Shown piece by piece: positions 29,930 through 44,000 of a stretch of DNA of 64,000 nt. The DNA comes from Brachionus plicatilis (taxonomy: Eukaryota > Rotifera > Eurotatoria > Ploima > Brachionidae), in assembly GCA_010279815.1 (NCBI GenBank), contig QEOQ01000041.1, forward strand, positions 1,029,784-1,093,783. Reading direction: 5' to 3'. Under the pieces are notes generated by a model. The model searched no databases and was not told the DNA's origin. It saw only the letters and a program-made list of their open reading frames with translations. The first letter of the stretch is position 1; each line of letters starts with the position of its first letter. A program made the translations under genes and the position numbers.

Positions 29930-30536
29930 CATGAATTTGAACTCTAGAAAAAATATTAAAATTTTTTTTAATATTAAGTCTAAGCTGCCGAGCAGTTTAA
30001 GTTGTGTTGCAAATTTTTTTTTAATTTTTATAAATTTTTAAAGAATATTTTTTGGTGCGTAAATGTTTTTTATTTTAGAGTAAAAAGTAAATCTTTTCTG
30101 AGACCACAAGCATTGTAACTCGGAAGAGCAAAAATGAAAAGCTATTAATTTCATTTAATGTTAGCTAAAAAAATATTTTTTTTAATAAATGATTTTCTAA
30201 TATATTTTTTCTAATTTTATCCGAATGAAATTGTCGAATTTTCTCCGAAAATCTTTCATTTTTTTAATATTAACTTTTAAAAAATCACCTCTCTGCATAG
30301 TCAAACACAATTCTACAGAGATTTGCATTCAACTGATACAAATCGTCACTGAAGTAGTTGAATATTGAAAAATATTCAAAAATGGTACATACTTCTTTTG
30401 GTAAAAAGTTTTAAAATTAGTAATATGTAAAAATAGCTTTCAAATATTTGAAAACAATTTTAGGATCAAAATTTAAATTTTTTGTATCAACTTCAAAATT
30501 AAATAAATAACTTTCTATTTTTTTAATAAAAAATTA
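29930..30536. other. Intergenic DNA of the right arm
   Basis: Matches 7108-7740 in reverse, including a copy of the dispersed repeat at 30284-30400. No gene. Confidence 0.5.
30284..30400 (-). repeat. Dispersed repeat downstream of tRNA-Met, copy 4
   Basis: Arm partner of 7251-7365, on the minus strand, again just downstream of a tRNA-Met. Confidence 0.45.
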
Positions 30537-30627
30537 TGCCCCAAGTGAGGATCGAACTCACGACCTCCAGATAACTCCAGATATTCAGATTATGAGACTG
30601 ACGCGCTACCGACTGCGCTATTGAGGC
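30537..30627 (-). tRNA. tRNA-Met (CAT), elongator, with 18-nt insertion (right-arm copy)
   Basis: Exact reverse complement of the genes at 3493-3583 and 7017-7107 over 91 nt, with intact stems, A and B boxes and a T-run after the 3' end (minus strand). Confidence 0.9.
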
Positions 30628-31676
30628 TCGATTTTTTCTCTTCAAAATTAAAAAATTCAATTTTTAATTGTTTTAATAAAAACGAACTTCCAATTTTTCT
30701 AAATTTATCTTTTATTTGATTCACTTCCTGAATTTTAGTAATTTGATGCCAATCGCGTCTTTTATTTTGTTTTTTTTTGTCAAACGTTTGATGAATATTT
30801 AATGAAAATTTAATAAGGAAAACTGTTTTAAGCTTTTAAATAATTAAAAAAAATTCAAAAAATATTCAAAAAAATTCATTACTTAAATTTAATTAGAAAA
30901 AATTTAAAAGCATAAATTTAAATTTTTAGATGGCTGCAATTTTATTTGTAACTAAATTAACTTTTTACATAATAAAGATAAATTTACTCTTATCAAATAA
31001 GTAACTCTTTTGTTAGAAAGGCTTTTTAAATAAAAACTTTTCTCTTAAAAAAAGAGTCTTTAAAATTTGAAAAGGGATCCGATTAAAGAAATGGATACAT
31101 AAGAAACTGGTGTAGAATAAGATAAAAAGATGATGTCAAATGTTTTTTGAAAAATTTTAGAAAAATTAATATTTCAAAATTAAAGGTATCTCTAAATTTC
31201 AAAAAGGGTTAAATTTAAAAGTGAGTCGAAAACATATTTATTTCAAAAGATTACCAAATGTATAAATTTACAAGCATAGTTTCAGTGTCGATTATTTATT
31301 AGGGATTTAAAAAGTATTTTTTAAATTAATCTAGGATTCCTTTTGATTCTATGCATTTAAAGGTTATTTTACATAGTTAAGAGCAAATTTTTTTTAAAAT
31401 TAAATTAAATTTTAATCAATCAAATAATGTCAATGAAACTTAAATCAACAATCAAAAAATTAAAAAAATAATAAAAAATTTTTTAACAATAATTTTATTA
31501 CATGTGATTTATCTTTATTTAAAAAACTTAGTTACTCAAATAAACTTACATAATTAAAAAGTTCTCTCGAAAATTGACATAAAAATTCATTTTTACAATT
31601 TAATAAAAAAAAAAACTCATATAAAAAAATTATTTAAACAAATTCAAAACAAGTACAATTTTGATTTTCGTCAAAT
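30628..31676. other. Intergenic DNA between tRNA-Met and Fat last exon
   Basis: Probably includes the 3' UTR of the Fat-like gene just below 31677 (several AATAAA-like sites on the minus strand, e.g. near 31520 and 31605, but these are frequent by chance in such A/T-rich DNA). No other feature. Confidence 0.4.
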
Positions 31677-32092
31677 TTAAAATTTGCCTTTAAAAGTCGA
31701 CGGAGCAAAGTAGTGATTGCTCATTGAATCCTCTTCATTATTTTCTACACTAATATTACTTTCTGTGTTGGTCTGGGTCTTGATTGACTCAGCTGTTTTA
31801 TCACAATCATCCCTGGTCAAATACATGTAGGTGTCTGTTTGTTGCGCATCTAATTTCTCATTAATAAGATTCAAACTATCGTCATTCAATGTATCCAAGT
31901 CTTGTTGAGCAAATTGCGTAGTTTTTTCGTCATTTATATTTTGGACTTTGTTTATTTTGAATACTCGCGAGTAAATTGGTGACAAACTAGCTGAATTCTG
32001 TTGTTCCAAATTTGAGGGTACCGGTAAAAATGTTTTTGAGTCGTTCAATTGGTCAATGTTACCTGCCCAGTCGGTAATATCCCAATAAAAAC
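31677..32092 (-). CDS. Fat-like cadherin, last coding exon
   Basis: 416 nt, acceptor AG at 32093-32094 (minus strand), stop at 31677-31679. It joins the large exon in frame across a split glycine codon (CTT G / GT TTT TAT), giving DSCLGFYWDITDWAG. The aromatic-W-D-x-x-D-W block resembles the conserved tail block near the C-terminus of FAT1-type cadherins. The rest is acidic, serine/threonine- and asparagine-rich, as expected for a signalling tail. Confidence 0.85.
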
Positions 32093-35000
32093 CTTAAAAG
32101 TAAACAAAATTAATATTTTTTATAAAATTAAAAAATCTATTAAGCCATAATTTTAGGGTATTTGTTTTGTTTATGTACGATAGGCGAATAAAATTAACTA
32201 AATTTTAATTTCTTAATAAGAATGAAGAAATACAACACATTTATTTGTTTCTGCCTCATGCTTTTTTAATAAAAACGCGGCGTGGTATTAGATATGTATT
32301 CTATAAATTATTTTCAATGTATTCTTCAAGTTAACTTGGAATAATTTTTATTAGCAATTTTTATTTTTTTCAGCTTTTTCCGAAAAATTAACTTATATTA
32401 AGTAATTAACAATTGTCGAACTTCCATAACTTTTATTAATTTGTTATTGATCAAAAAATTTATTTTAATATTTTTAAATAAAAGTTAAAATTCTTTAAAA
32501 AAAATTTAAAATGATCGATTTTGAAATCATCTATAGCTGTAGAAAAAGCGATCTTCTGCAGCAATGCAAAACAAAGCAAATCGCAACTTAAATCGTAGAA
32601 GTTGATACTGCGGTAAAGTGTTTTATACCAATGCAAATTTTGCGATAGCAATTAAGGCTATTGCAGTCTTTATAAATTCAATTTAAATATTAATTTATCA
32701 AATTGAGCGTTGAAACTATTCACTGAACTTATTATCAAGGTTAATCAACAGGCTAGTGCCCTTGTCTAGAATATAGACTGATTAATTCTCCATTTATTTA
32801 ATAAAGATAAAATTTTTTAAATTAGAATAAAATTTAAATCAATTATCATAATATCAAAATAAAAAATAAATTTTAAAATTAAATTAAGTTGATTCAACAA
32901 CTCTGTTTGCCACAAAAATTGATAAAATAAATAGAATGTTTTTTTCGACTTTTTTCTCTTTTCTATTTTTGCTATTTTTTTCTCTTTTGTCTTTGACTAT
33001 AAGTAGCCATAATTATTACTGAATATAAATATTATAAGAAGAAACCTCTTTTGCTACACTTCCTTAAAAAAAACCTCTGAGAGATTAAGGATTTTAACAC
33101 TGTGTTGGTCAAATTTTCAAATTTTTTTTTAAAAGTCTGCAAAATACCAAGTCAAAATTGACTTGGACTGACTTTTTGAATTGTTATTTTTGAATAAATT
33201 TTCGTAAAAAAATATTGAGTTTTTCTTAGTTCTTTTATTTAATAAGCCAAAATAAACTTATTCTTTACTTTTATAGAAAAAAAATAAAACGAATTTCTAA
33301 AAAATTATGTTTTATCTCATATAAAGAATAATTCACTTCTAATTACCAAGCAAATTAAAAAAAAAATCAAAATCATCTTAATTTGAAAGACAAAAAATAA
33401 AAATTTTAATTCCAAGTTAAAAATTAACTTGACTTTTAAAATATTTTATTCAAAAAAATTTAAGGTTAAAGTTTAAATTAGACTCTAAGTAAAACATTTT
33501 AGAAGTCAAAGTCCAATATTATTTTGACTTTTGATCAACTCTGGAACAGAAGTTGCATATTCAGGCATTTATTTTAAATTCCATTCTTTCCAATACCTGA
33601 CAGGAAAATACTTAAAAACTTTTTTAACACTATAATATGTAAATAAAAATTTTAATGAATATCTTAAATTATTTCAATCAAATATAAAATTAATAAATAA
33701 TTTGTCAAGTTTAATTAAAATTTGCGATTTTTCAAAAATTTTTGCGAATTGGTTATAAAAAGCCATTTTCGAATTAACTTTAATAATTAAACTAAATATG
33801 TTAACGGTATAAAGAGACTGTAAATATTTGATGATGAATTTTGATTTGAAACCATGCTACCATTTTATACTTTCAATTTTGAAGAATTTATGAAATTTTT
33901 TCGGAATAACATAAATAAATTTTTAGATCAAAAATTTTTAAAAACGTTGAACTGTAAAATGTTTTCTTCTTTTCTTCCATATTTATAAAGCATAAGGGAA
34001 CAGAACAAAATGATAATTAACCTTTAATCTCTAAGCTCAATGTTAGTTCTGTGAATGGTGCTACAAACATATTTGAATAAACTGCCAATGATGTTCAAAA
34101 TGCACTTCACCAGAATATTTTTGTTTCCTTATTCGCTCCTTCTGTAACCTTGTGTAATAAGCTAAAAATTGTTCCAATTCAATTTGCAGAGTTAATTACA
34201 AAAATAAAAAAAATAAAAAAATTTTACGAAATAAAATATCAAATTTTTTTAAACCATTTTCGATTTAAATCTTAATAAATATATACTAAGTTATCATATT
34301 GTCGACTTTTGCAAGAATTTCACATAACTAATTTAAAATTTTTTAGAAATAAATTTATGCAAAATCGAATGAGCTGAATTTTAGAAAATCAATTTTTTGA
34401 TTATTTTTATTTAATTTTTTTAACCGAGTAATTTTTAAAAGAATAAAAAAAGAAAAAAATAATTTTTAAATGGTAAAATAAATATTTTAATTTTTTTTTC
34501 GAACTCTATTAACTAGATCCAGAATACTGGTGGAAAAATGTGAAAGTAATTCAAGAAAACACCAAGAATACATGAAAAGAATACATTGAGTATACTTGAA
34601 GAATACATCCTGATAAATACTAATTTCCTTCGATTGAGCAAAATAATTTTCTACCAACTTTTTATTTTTATTGTTTAAATAAAAAAGCAACAATGCGTAA
34701 AAAAAACAGTATAGATGTTAAATCAGACAACTAAAGGTTAGTAGTAGCATACTAGAAATTAAAAATTAAAAAATACTTTTTATTTTTAGCTATGTAAAGA
34801 CAATTAAGTGAGTTAATCTATGGAAAATGTTGTTGTTTTAAAAAATGGTTAAAATAGTTTAACAAAAAAAAGGAACAAAAAAACTCTTACCAAGACACGA
34901 ATCCTCAGCAGAAGCTATCGAGTCTTTGTCGGTCTCGAGCGCATTCTCAGCCAACTGATTAGGCAATTTAGGCAAAAAAGTCGAATAATCATTTTGCACT

Positions 35001-38000
35001 TCCTTTCCTTTTGGCCGTCTAATGGCCGTATTAAATTTAACTTTTTCCATTTCGGACTCTCGATTCACTTTCTTAAAATCCAGTGTATTGTATTTCATTT
35101 TGAAGCTGCTACGACCAAAAGTGTCCACAGGCCGGACCAGTGCCTGAACAATTTTTGACTCGTCCTCATCATCACCATCGTTGTCGTGGTGTTTGAGCAG
35201 CCTATTTGATTCAATCCCAGATGCCTTGGCATCAATATGGTACTTGGCCTCGGCGAGCGACTTGGGCGAATAGGCCGACGACGATTCGACTTCGGACTCT
35301 TCTTTGTTAGCCTCAGGCAGACCTCTTAAATTTTGACTTTTCGAAAAGAACAAATTGTTAATTCTGTATCGGAAATTTTTCCTCTGAATCTGCTCGCCGT
35401 CACTGGACTCGACCGTATTCGAGGATATGAGCGAGGCGGTCATTGACGAGCGCTGCTTGTTTCTATTGAACCTGCTGGTTTTATATTTGTTTGCCATGGG
35501 CTTTTTGGCCTCCATTTTGAACGAGCCTGGGGACGAAGTGGAACTCGTAAAGCCGTCATGATCCACGCTTGTGCTGCTGGTCATGGCGTCGTGTCTCACC
35601 TCATAGGCCTCTATGTAGCCTTTGGAAAAGTTTATTTTGCACATGATGGCGGCCGCCAGTGACAACAGGACCAGGATGGCGCAGATGCCGCCAAAAATTC
35701 CCAACAAAGCCTGCTGAATCACGTGATTTGGTATTCGGTAGCCTAGCACGGTCACCTGGTCGTACAAGTCAAAGTCGTCGTCTTCGGGCGAGTGCACACT
35801 CTCAAATTTGAATTGTTTAAAAGAATTGGAGTACTTTAAGTTTTTGTCAATTTTGAAGGCAGCCATGGAGGCCGTGTACTGGGGCGACAGAGTGTTGTAG
35901 CAAAGACTTGACGGCTCTAGGCTACAATTGCATATGTAGGAGCCCTGGGTGTTTATGCAGTTGGCCGCTGGATGGCACGGATTGATCCATTGGGCCGATT
36001 GAACACCGGTCTCGGTGCATTCGTTCACATCTTGTTCGCAGTACTTTCCCTTGAAGCCATTGGGACAAAAGCAGTGCACCATGTGCTTGGTCATATTGTT
36101 TCTTTTGGCAATTTTTTTCACAATTTTGCACAAGCCATTGTTCTGGCACATATTTTTGGCGCATTGCTGACTAAATGTGGCCTCTGCATTGTCCATGTCC
36201 AGCTTGCTGTTCGACTCACAAGTCCAGTCATAGTTGGGCAACAAGTAGCACTTGTTGTTGCCGGTGTCGCACAGATCGTGCCGATTGAATCCGCTCAAGT
36301 TTAGTCTGCAAGTTTGCAGTTGCATGTTTATGGAGCATATTTGGTTGTGGAAAGTGGCACATTTGGTGTTGTAGGACAAGTCTTTGAGGCGCATGTTTAA
36401 CTGAGTGTTTTTGTTCAGTTGTTTGACCAGAATTGGCTTTTTTTTGTTCAAAAATCTTGACATGTACTTTGAGTTGATGCAGCTGGAGTAGATTGACTTG
36501 TAGGTGGTTTTTTTGACTATGAACAAAACTTCGATTAGACTTGATTTCAAGTCGAGGAAATTTTCATCCAGGCCAAAGTCAAATATGTCATGGTCCACAT
36601 TTGGCTCAGATCTCAGGCCAATTATTTCAATGGTCAAATTGAACGAAGTTTTTCGTCTCAACACAACCATCCGCTGTAAATAGCTGTCTATTTGGCTCAA
36701 GTGGCCCATTTGGACAAAATTTTGCACACTAAAATTTTGCTCTGGATGCCAAGTGACAAATTTGGCATACAGCGAATTGAACAGACAGTCCGATTTGACT
36801 CTGTTCAAGTTTACACTCAGCTTTGCTTCGACTACAAACTTTTTGTCAGTGACCCGAGGCTTTAAGATGAAAGTCCGGGAGTCTGTCATGGGCTCTTTGA
36901 TGCGGATCAGGCCATTCAATTGATTGACATCAATGCTGTCACTGCTGGCCTCAAAGAACAAAATGTCTTTGTCCGCGTCGCTGGCTCTGAGTTGACCAAT
37001 GACTTGATTTTGGGCGATGGGTGCAAAGTGGTCGATGCTAGTGGCCTGTATGGTGGTGTCGTTCAAGGACGGCACTGTGTTCGACTCGTCAGTGACAATT
37101 ATGGTCACATGGGTATCCGAGTACAAGGGACTTGGCAAGCCTGAGTCATAGCAGCGTATCCTAAGGCCGTATGTTTGATTGCTGAGCAAATTTTTGGACA
37201 AAATTAAACTGTTTTCTTTCATAAAAAATATTTTTTCGCTCAAATAAACTTTGGCACTTGCCGCTTGTTTGTACTGTTCCATGATACTAAAAGTGAACAT
37301 TTGACCAAAGCTGTCCTGGTCGCTGACCAAAAATTTTGTTATTTCGTTTCCGATTGGAAAAGAGTCCTTTAGAACGAGTGTTTGATTTTGGTGCAAAAAA
37401 ACAGGCTCGTTGTCATTCAGATCTTGTACACTTATTTTCAAAGTTAAATAACTTTTAAGCTCGGGCTCACCATTATCTCTGCATTGGACCATTACATACA
37501 ATGTTTTGTCTGTGATCTCCTCGTAGTCAATGGGGCCAGTTGTGTACAGGCGTCCAGTTTTTTCTTCTATTTCAAAAAATTGCGACCCATTTACCAAGTG
37601 GTATGATATTTTGTTATTCAATTCTGACTGGTCTAAATCATAGGCTTTTGTGAACACAATTGTTGAGTTTGTTGGCAAATTTTCGCTTATTGTGACATGT
37701 TTAGGAGTTGATGGATCAAATATGGGTGGATTGTCATTAACATCCATTACGCTAATTAGAACAAGACAACTGGAATTGTTCTCTTCGGTGTTCATTTGCG
37801 CATCCACAGCAACAACTTCCAAAACAAACTCCTTTTCTTTTTCATAATCAACAGAATGGTTCAGAAAAATTGCTCCAGTGTGATGATCAATGTAAAATTT
37901 GTCACCAGGACGCACGTAATACTCTGTCTTGGAGTTGAGATCAGGGTCATGGGCGCTCACTTTGCCTATTTCATAATTTAAAGGCAAATTTTCCGCAATA

Positions 38001-41000
38001 GATATAAAATATTCTTGTTGCTCAAAAACAGGCCTGTTGTCATTTAGATCAATAATGTTCACATTCAATGAATAAACATTGGTCAAATTGTCCAAATTAG
38101 ATGCCAAAATATCCAATTTTATCTGGTTGCCCAACACTTCCCGGTCCAAATTTTGACTATTTATTTGAATAAGTCCATTTGTTTTATCTATGCTGAAATA
38201 AGTGTCATTTTGAATCGAGTAGTAAACAACTGAGTTGTTAGTCGAGTCCAGATCAGTGGTGTACATGTCCAGGTCCAAGATGAGTCCTTTGGGCGAATGT
38301 TCGTTCACTGAAATTGTCTTATTTCGAGCTTTAAACTCAGGTATATTGTCATTGACGTCCACTACTTCAACTTCATATTTAACCATACACCTGTTGATTT
38401 TATTAAGTGAATTTAATAAATAAAATGTGTAATATGGTCTAGTTTCATGGTCTAGCTGGCCACCGACTTCCATTTTTTTTGTGTTCTGATTGAATTTAAA
38501 TGGCACAGACTCAGTTAGCTTTTCCGACTCAAAATCACTAATTATTTGATAGACTAGTGTTGAGTCCTGGTCAGTGGTGGTTATGTTTGGCACATGCACC
38601 ACTTGATGCAGTGGTAAATTCTCAGCTAGCTTCAACTTGACCAAATTGTCGTGGCAAACGGGAGACGAATCGTCCACATTTAAAACATTAACAAACAAAT
38701 TTTTGGTTGATTTAAACATTCCATCAAAAGCCATGATAGTCAGAGTGTAATTGGAAATATGCTCTTTGTCAAGCATGCGGCGAGTGTAAACTTTGGCATC
38801 TGGTGAAATGTCAAACTGGTTCAATTCGTCTCCATTGATGATAAAATATTGAATTTTTTTTTCATTTTTGGCCAAAGTTGTTACCACAGTGCCGGGCAAT
38901 GCATCCTCCCGGATAACTCCATTCTGATTGCTCATGTCAAAATTGCCAACTCTACTGTGCCCATTCATCAGCTCAACATCCAATTCTGTGCGCACACATT
39001 TATCATGTTTACATGCTGTCACATTTAGTCTACATGAAGCCAAGCTGTTCACTGACAACAGACCACTAGTTGCATCCAAATTAAAATATTTGCTGTCAGT
39101 TGAAAAAACAATGTCAGAATTTAGACTATTTTTTACCATAAGCCTAAAAATTGCGGTGCCAATTGGCAAATTGTCAAAAATTTTTATCTTATCATTAAAT
39201 TCAGTGAACATTAGGGCATCGTCTGGAATGTTAAATTTAACCTTTGGTCCAGAGTTTAGATAGCTGGTAAAATCTATTACTATTTCTTTCATAAGCTCGA
39301 CAATTGAGCCCTCTATGGAAACCAAACACAGACAATTCAGATACAATTCATTGTTTTCGTTCAAATACGGCTTGATTGTGTCGATTGTGAGCGTTTTTTT
39401 GAGCCCTATGTCCGCTTCGTCATACACAAACAATTTTTCTAGATTAAACCTGTTGCCAATAAGTTTGTAATTTACACTAAAGTTAAGACTCTTGTTAAAT
39501 TTGGGCACCAATCTGACCGAACCAATTGACGGATTTAGCTTGTCAAATTTAAATCTGTAAAATTCTCTTTCAAATTTGAAGTCATTTTTGTTTATTTGCT
39601 TTTCAAGCGATGTAACTGTGGGCAAGACAACCAAACGAAATTTCATATAGTCCACTAGACGACTGCTCATGGTCTCATTGTTTCCATTTTTGCTCAGCAC
39701 TCTTAGACTCACATTAAAATTGTACACTCCCGGGTTCATTGAATTGATGGTTTTTCTTGAGCTCAACACTCCATTGTGTTTGTTAAGCAAAAACAAATAT
39801 TTGATCTGAATCGGAGTGAACAAAAACTTGTCTCTAGACTGGCTGAATTTTGCCAGCTGTTTGGTCAAAGTAGAGTTCGAAATGGTCCAATTAAGCATCT
39901 CAAAGTGACACTCAACTATGTCAAACTGGTACCTTAGGTGTTCAGGCAGCTCAAAGGCTTTCAACTCGTAATAAAACCTTTCATTAGCGTCATTCAGCTC
40001 TTCATAAATGTAATAGTCGTACTCGTTGACAAAGTCCAAGTAGTTGTAGTCCACTGCCGAGTATTGCTGCTGAATGGAGTACACTGCGTACTGGGACACG
40101 AAGCCCATGACAGGGCCTTGTACCGGTCTCACAGCCACTGGTTCACTGCAAGTTATATTGAGCTCTATTAAGGCCTGATCGCAAAGACCACTTTGAACTC
40201 GGTCGCACGCAAACACGGCCACGTGAACCACGCTCATGTTGTTTATGACATCTTTGTCCATCGACAGCCACCCGTTCTGCATCATGAAGCCCTCAGACCA
40301 AGTCTTAAAATCAATTCGGTTGGACACTTCTCTCAAGTGTTGACTTAAATCCAGCAAATTTGACTTGGTCACATAATTGTCGTAGTCCAAGTTGACTTGA
40401 ATGCAGTTGGTCTTAAATTCGGGCCTGCTAAACTCGTATTGTTTTATTTGAATGTTCAATTTGGTTGTGGCCACAAATTTTGAGTCATTTGCACAAATTT
40501 TTAGACCAAAGCCGATCACATCCGAGTCGATTGGCGAGTTTAAAAATTGGAAAATTTTTTTAAATTTAAAATATTCATTTTTCAACAAATAAACAAATCC
40601 TCTGTGAGAGTCGATGTCGAACAAAGTCGACTCGATCAATTGATCAACTTTGTCCAAAGAACTAGAGAGCACACTTTGACCCACAATGGTGTATTCAATT
40701 GGATCAAAATCCAGATCGTTGGCAGCCAGTTTGGTCACAAATTGATGAGTTGCATTCGAAGCTGTGCTGTATGAGCTGTTCATTAAAATTTGATGCAACG
40801 CACCGGCATAGTCCGACTCCGAGTTCAACTCAATATCTGACAAGTACATATTTTTATCAAATTGAGGCTTGTTGTCATTTCTGTTGGCAATTTTCACCAC
40901 CAATACACAATAGGTCTCATGAACTGAATTGTAAGCTTTTATTTTCAGACCGAATTCTTTTTGCTCCGATTCATAGTCAAACAATTGCTTATTGAACACT

Positions 41001-44000
41001 GAACCAGTCAATTCATTGATGTAGAACAAGTCATAGTTGTTTAGGAGCTTGAAGTTGGCGTTGGGGTCCGAGGTTTGCACGCGAATAATCTCGCTCATTT
41101 TACTCTGATTTTCGTCAATGTAAACCAGGTACTGGAACCTTTCAAATTGAAGTCTTGGCACCCGGGAGCCCTCTACTTCAACACGCACCCAAATGCTCGC
41201 GTTGCCAAACTCTTCCAACTCACTTCTTGCTTGGACCACCAGGTGATACAATTTTTTGCATGTCAACTCTTTTCTCAGACTGAGGCGTCCGCTCAGAGGA
41301 TCTAGGTGAAATTGCTGCAGCTCATCGCCGCCATCCACAGAGTAAATTAGCCTGGAGTCAACAGGCTGATAGAATGCTGCCGAATTGACATAACCAATTG
41401 TAGTGTTAACTGCATCGTTTGCATTCAATTTAAATGAGTAAAAATTTGTTCTAAAATAAATACCTTGGGTTGAGTTGATGACATTTAGTTGAATTTTGAG
41501 CTTGGACTGTTGATAAGGTGAGCCTTGGTCACGGGCAGTTACGTTCAGCTGAACTAGAGAGGGAACTTCTTGATCACTTTGGGCTGTGTAAAAAATGCTG
41601 CCTGTTTCCGAGTTTATGATCAGGCCTTTTAGATTGGATTTGATTGTGTAAAAGAGCGATGCGTTTTGTGCCAAGTCGTCATCTTTGGCTTTGATTTGAA
41701 GCAGTGGGTTGGATTGTGTGGACTGTAGAAATTGATCTCTTAAACAGGACACATTATACTCGTACAAATCGAAGAGGTCTAATTTTGTGCGAGTGAGCTG
41801 GAGCTCGGGTGGATGAACAAAAATGGCTCTGTTGTCGTTCACGTCATTGATTTTGACCAAAACTCGAATATTTTTTGGCACATTGTATCCAATTGGTGAT
41901 CCAATGCCTATGAACAATTCATAAGTGTCTTTTTGTTCTCGATCAAGCTCGACACTTGAGTCAATATGCAAGTGATTGTCACAGATGTAGAATAGATCTT
42001 CGTGGTTCAATAGACTAAAGTTAAATTGGCTTTTTGGTGGAAATTTGCGCGATTTAAAATAATTTTCCAGCACCAGCTGGATGTTGAGTATTTTTGACAT
42101 TTCAATGGGGCCCTCTGAGAGCTCGATTGTGTGCAAAATGGGCGCAATGGGGTTCGATTTTATTCTCATTATTGGCACCGCATTTTGTTCATTTTGAAAG
42201 GTAAAATTAAAATTGGACATGGTCATGAATAGGCCGTCAGTTGCTTGGATAATTACTTGGATGTGGGCCGAGCAGTGGTTTTTGCCGGCAGCATAAAGCA
42301 AATATTCGTAGCCCATGTCGCTCAGTTTAAGAGCATAAGTATTTTCAGAGCGGTGTTTGGCAAATATTTGGCTCATGTCCCAAGTTGCCGCATCCAAACA
42401 ACCACTTGGAAAAAAAATTTTTTGAAAAATTTTCAAATCAATTCGAGTCAAATTTTGGTCCATGTCCTGGACTCTAAAAGTGTGCAAAGTCATTGATGGG
42501 ATGAGGTCGGATCGATTGAGGAGCAAAAGCTGCGAGCTAAGCGGTCTAATCACAGGCTCGTTGTCATTTCGGTTCACTATTTTGACCACAATTTCCATTT
42601 GATTGTCAATACACTGTCCATTAGCCAGACAAATTGTAAATCTTATCAAATACTCACTTTGGCTCTCATAGTCAAGCTCTTGTTTGGTTTTAATTAGGCC
42701 CGAGTGGGGTTCAGAAGCAAAAGTTTGGTCAAAAAATTTGATGACGTAAAGACTGTGGTCTAAATTGAGGGCTGACGACCAAACAAATTGATCGCCTGAT
42801 GGCCTATTGAGCACATACGAGCCGACAGGCACATTTTCATCTATGAACGCGGTCAAATTTACCACAGCCATTTGGACAAGAGGAAGAGAGGAGGACTCTT
42901 TGCTGATTGACGCAGATCGCGCTATTGACACATAAACTTTGGTTTTTTTGAACAGCTTGGACTTTTCCAAGCCAGTCATGTTGCTGGTCGCTTCAATTTG
43001 CACTTCATAAATTGTGTCCAATTCGCTGATGCTCTCATTGAGTGTCAATAGAGCGAAATGTTGGTCTAGTGAAAAAATGGTGTTATTATTAACAATGGTA
43101 AAGCTGATCTCGTATGGCTTGAATGAAAATGTTTCATCTGACGACTTGGTCCAAACAAATTCATTGAATAGACTGATTAGCTTGGCTCCTTTTTTGAGTT
43201 GTTCGCTTTTTTGCAGCACAAGTGTGTAGTCTTTTTTTCTAAAGCCAAAGTCGAGCACGTGATGATCGCGGTCGATCGAGTCGGCGAGCAGTTGACGCTT
43301 AAAAATGAGCGTCGATTGCTTTTCAATGGTGAAGTTGAGCATGAGGCGAGTGAATGTGGGCAAGTGGGGCGAAGTGTCCTGGCACGACAAATCTATCACA
43401 AACAAAATGGAGCCTTTTGTTTTGCTGAACATGTCGCTGGACGTGTCCAAGTAATTTTTCAGCTCCAAAGTATTTATCTTCAATTTGAGCAGCTGAGATT
43501 TGCCAATGCTCGGACTGGGCACCAGTGCTAGAAATTGTTTTGAGCACAGCGGATAGTTCAGGTGGTTAGTAGAGGGACCAATTCCTGCCGAGGCAATGAA
43601 CGGCTTTTTGAGCAAAATGTCACCGCTCAGATAAAAACAATCTTGCATTTTGAACTGGAGTTTATTCTGGTCGATTTGGTCTTGGTCCATGGCCTCGATC
43701 AGATCAATGGACGTCTCCATGTTTGTGTCCACTTGAATAGTCTCGTTCAAATAGACCAAACTGGACGAGAACTGAGGCCGATTGTCATTGGTGTCTCTCA
43801 CATAGACCTCTATGAACACATTTTCAATTTGTCCGTGCCAATTTGTGATCAACACACTCAAATTGTAAAATTGAATGCCATTGTCGGCGTCCAATCTTTT
43901 GATCAAATACAACGAGCCGTCATGGTTGCTCATGTAAAATGTCAAATTTGCATTGCTCTCCTCCAGCAAATTGTAGTAAACAATTGACTTTTGAGTGTGA

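Larger units (their letters stand above)
23471..32345. repeat. Right arm of large inverted duplication
   Basis: Reverse complement of 5285-21678 lacking 14326-21263 (about 6.9 kb). The internal junction at 23884-23885 shares two A bases between the LINE-derived and DCST1-derived sides. The outer edge lies inside the 2.8-kb intron of the Fat-like gene, so this arm is continuous with the parental Fat gene. Arm-specific differences are a solo LTR with nested MITE, a TA-target MITE and a loss of about 245 bp in the LINE relic. Confidence 0.92.

Noticed and set aside
34859..34890. Last ten residues of the large cadherin frame (ending SFFVPFFC)
   Set aside because: They lie past a good splice donor (GTAAGAG); splicing to 32092 restores a tail with the conserved YWDITDW block.
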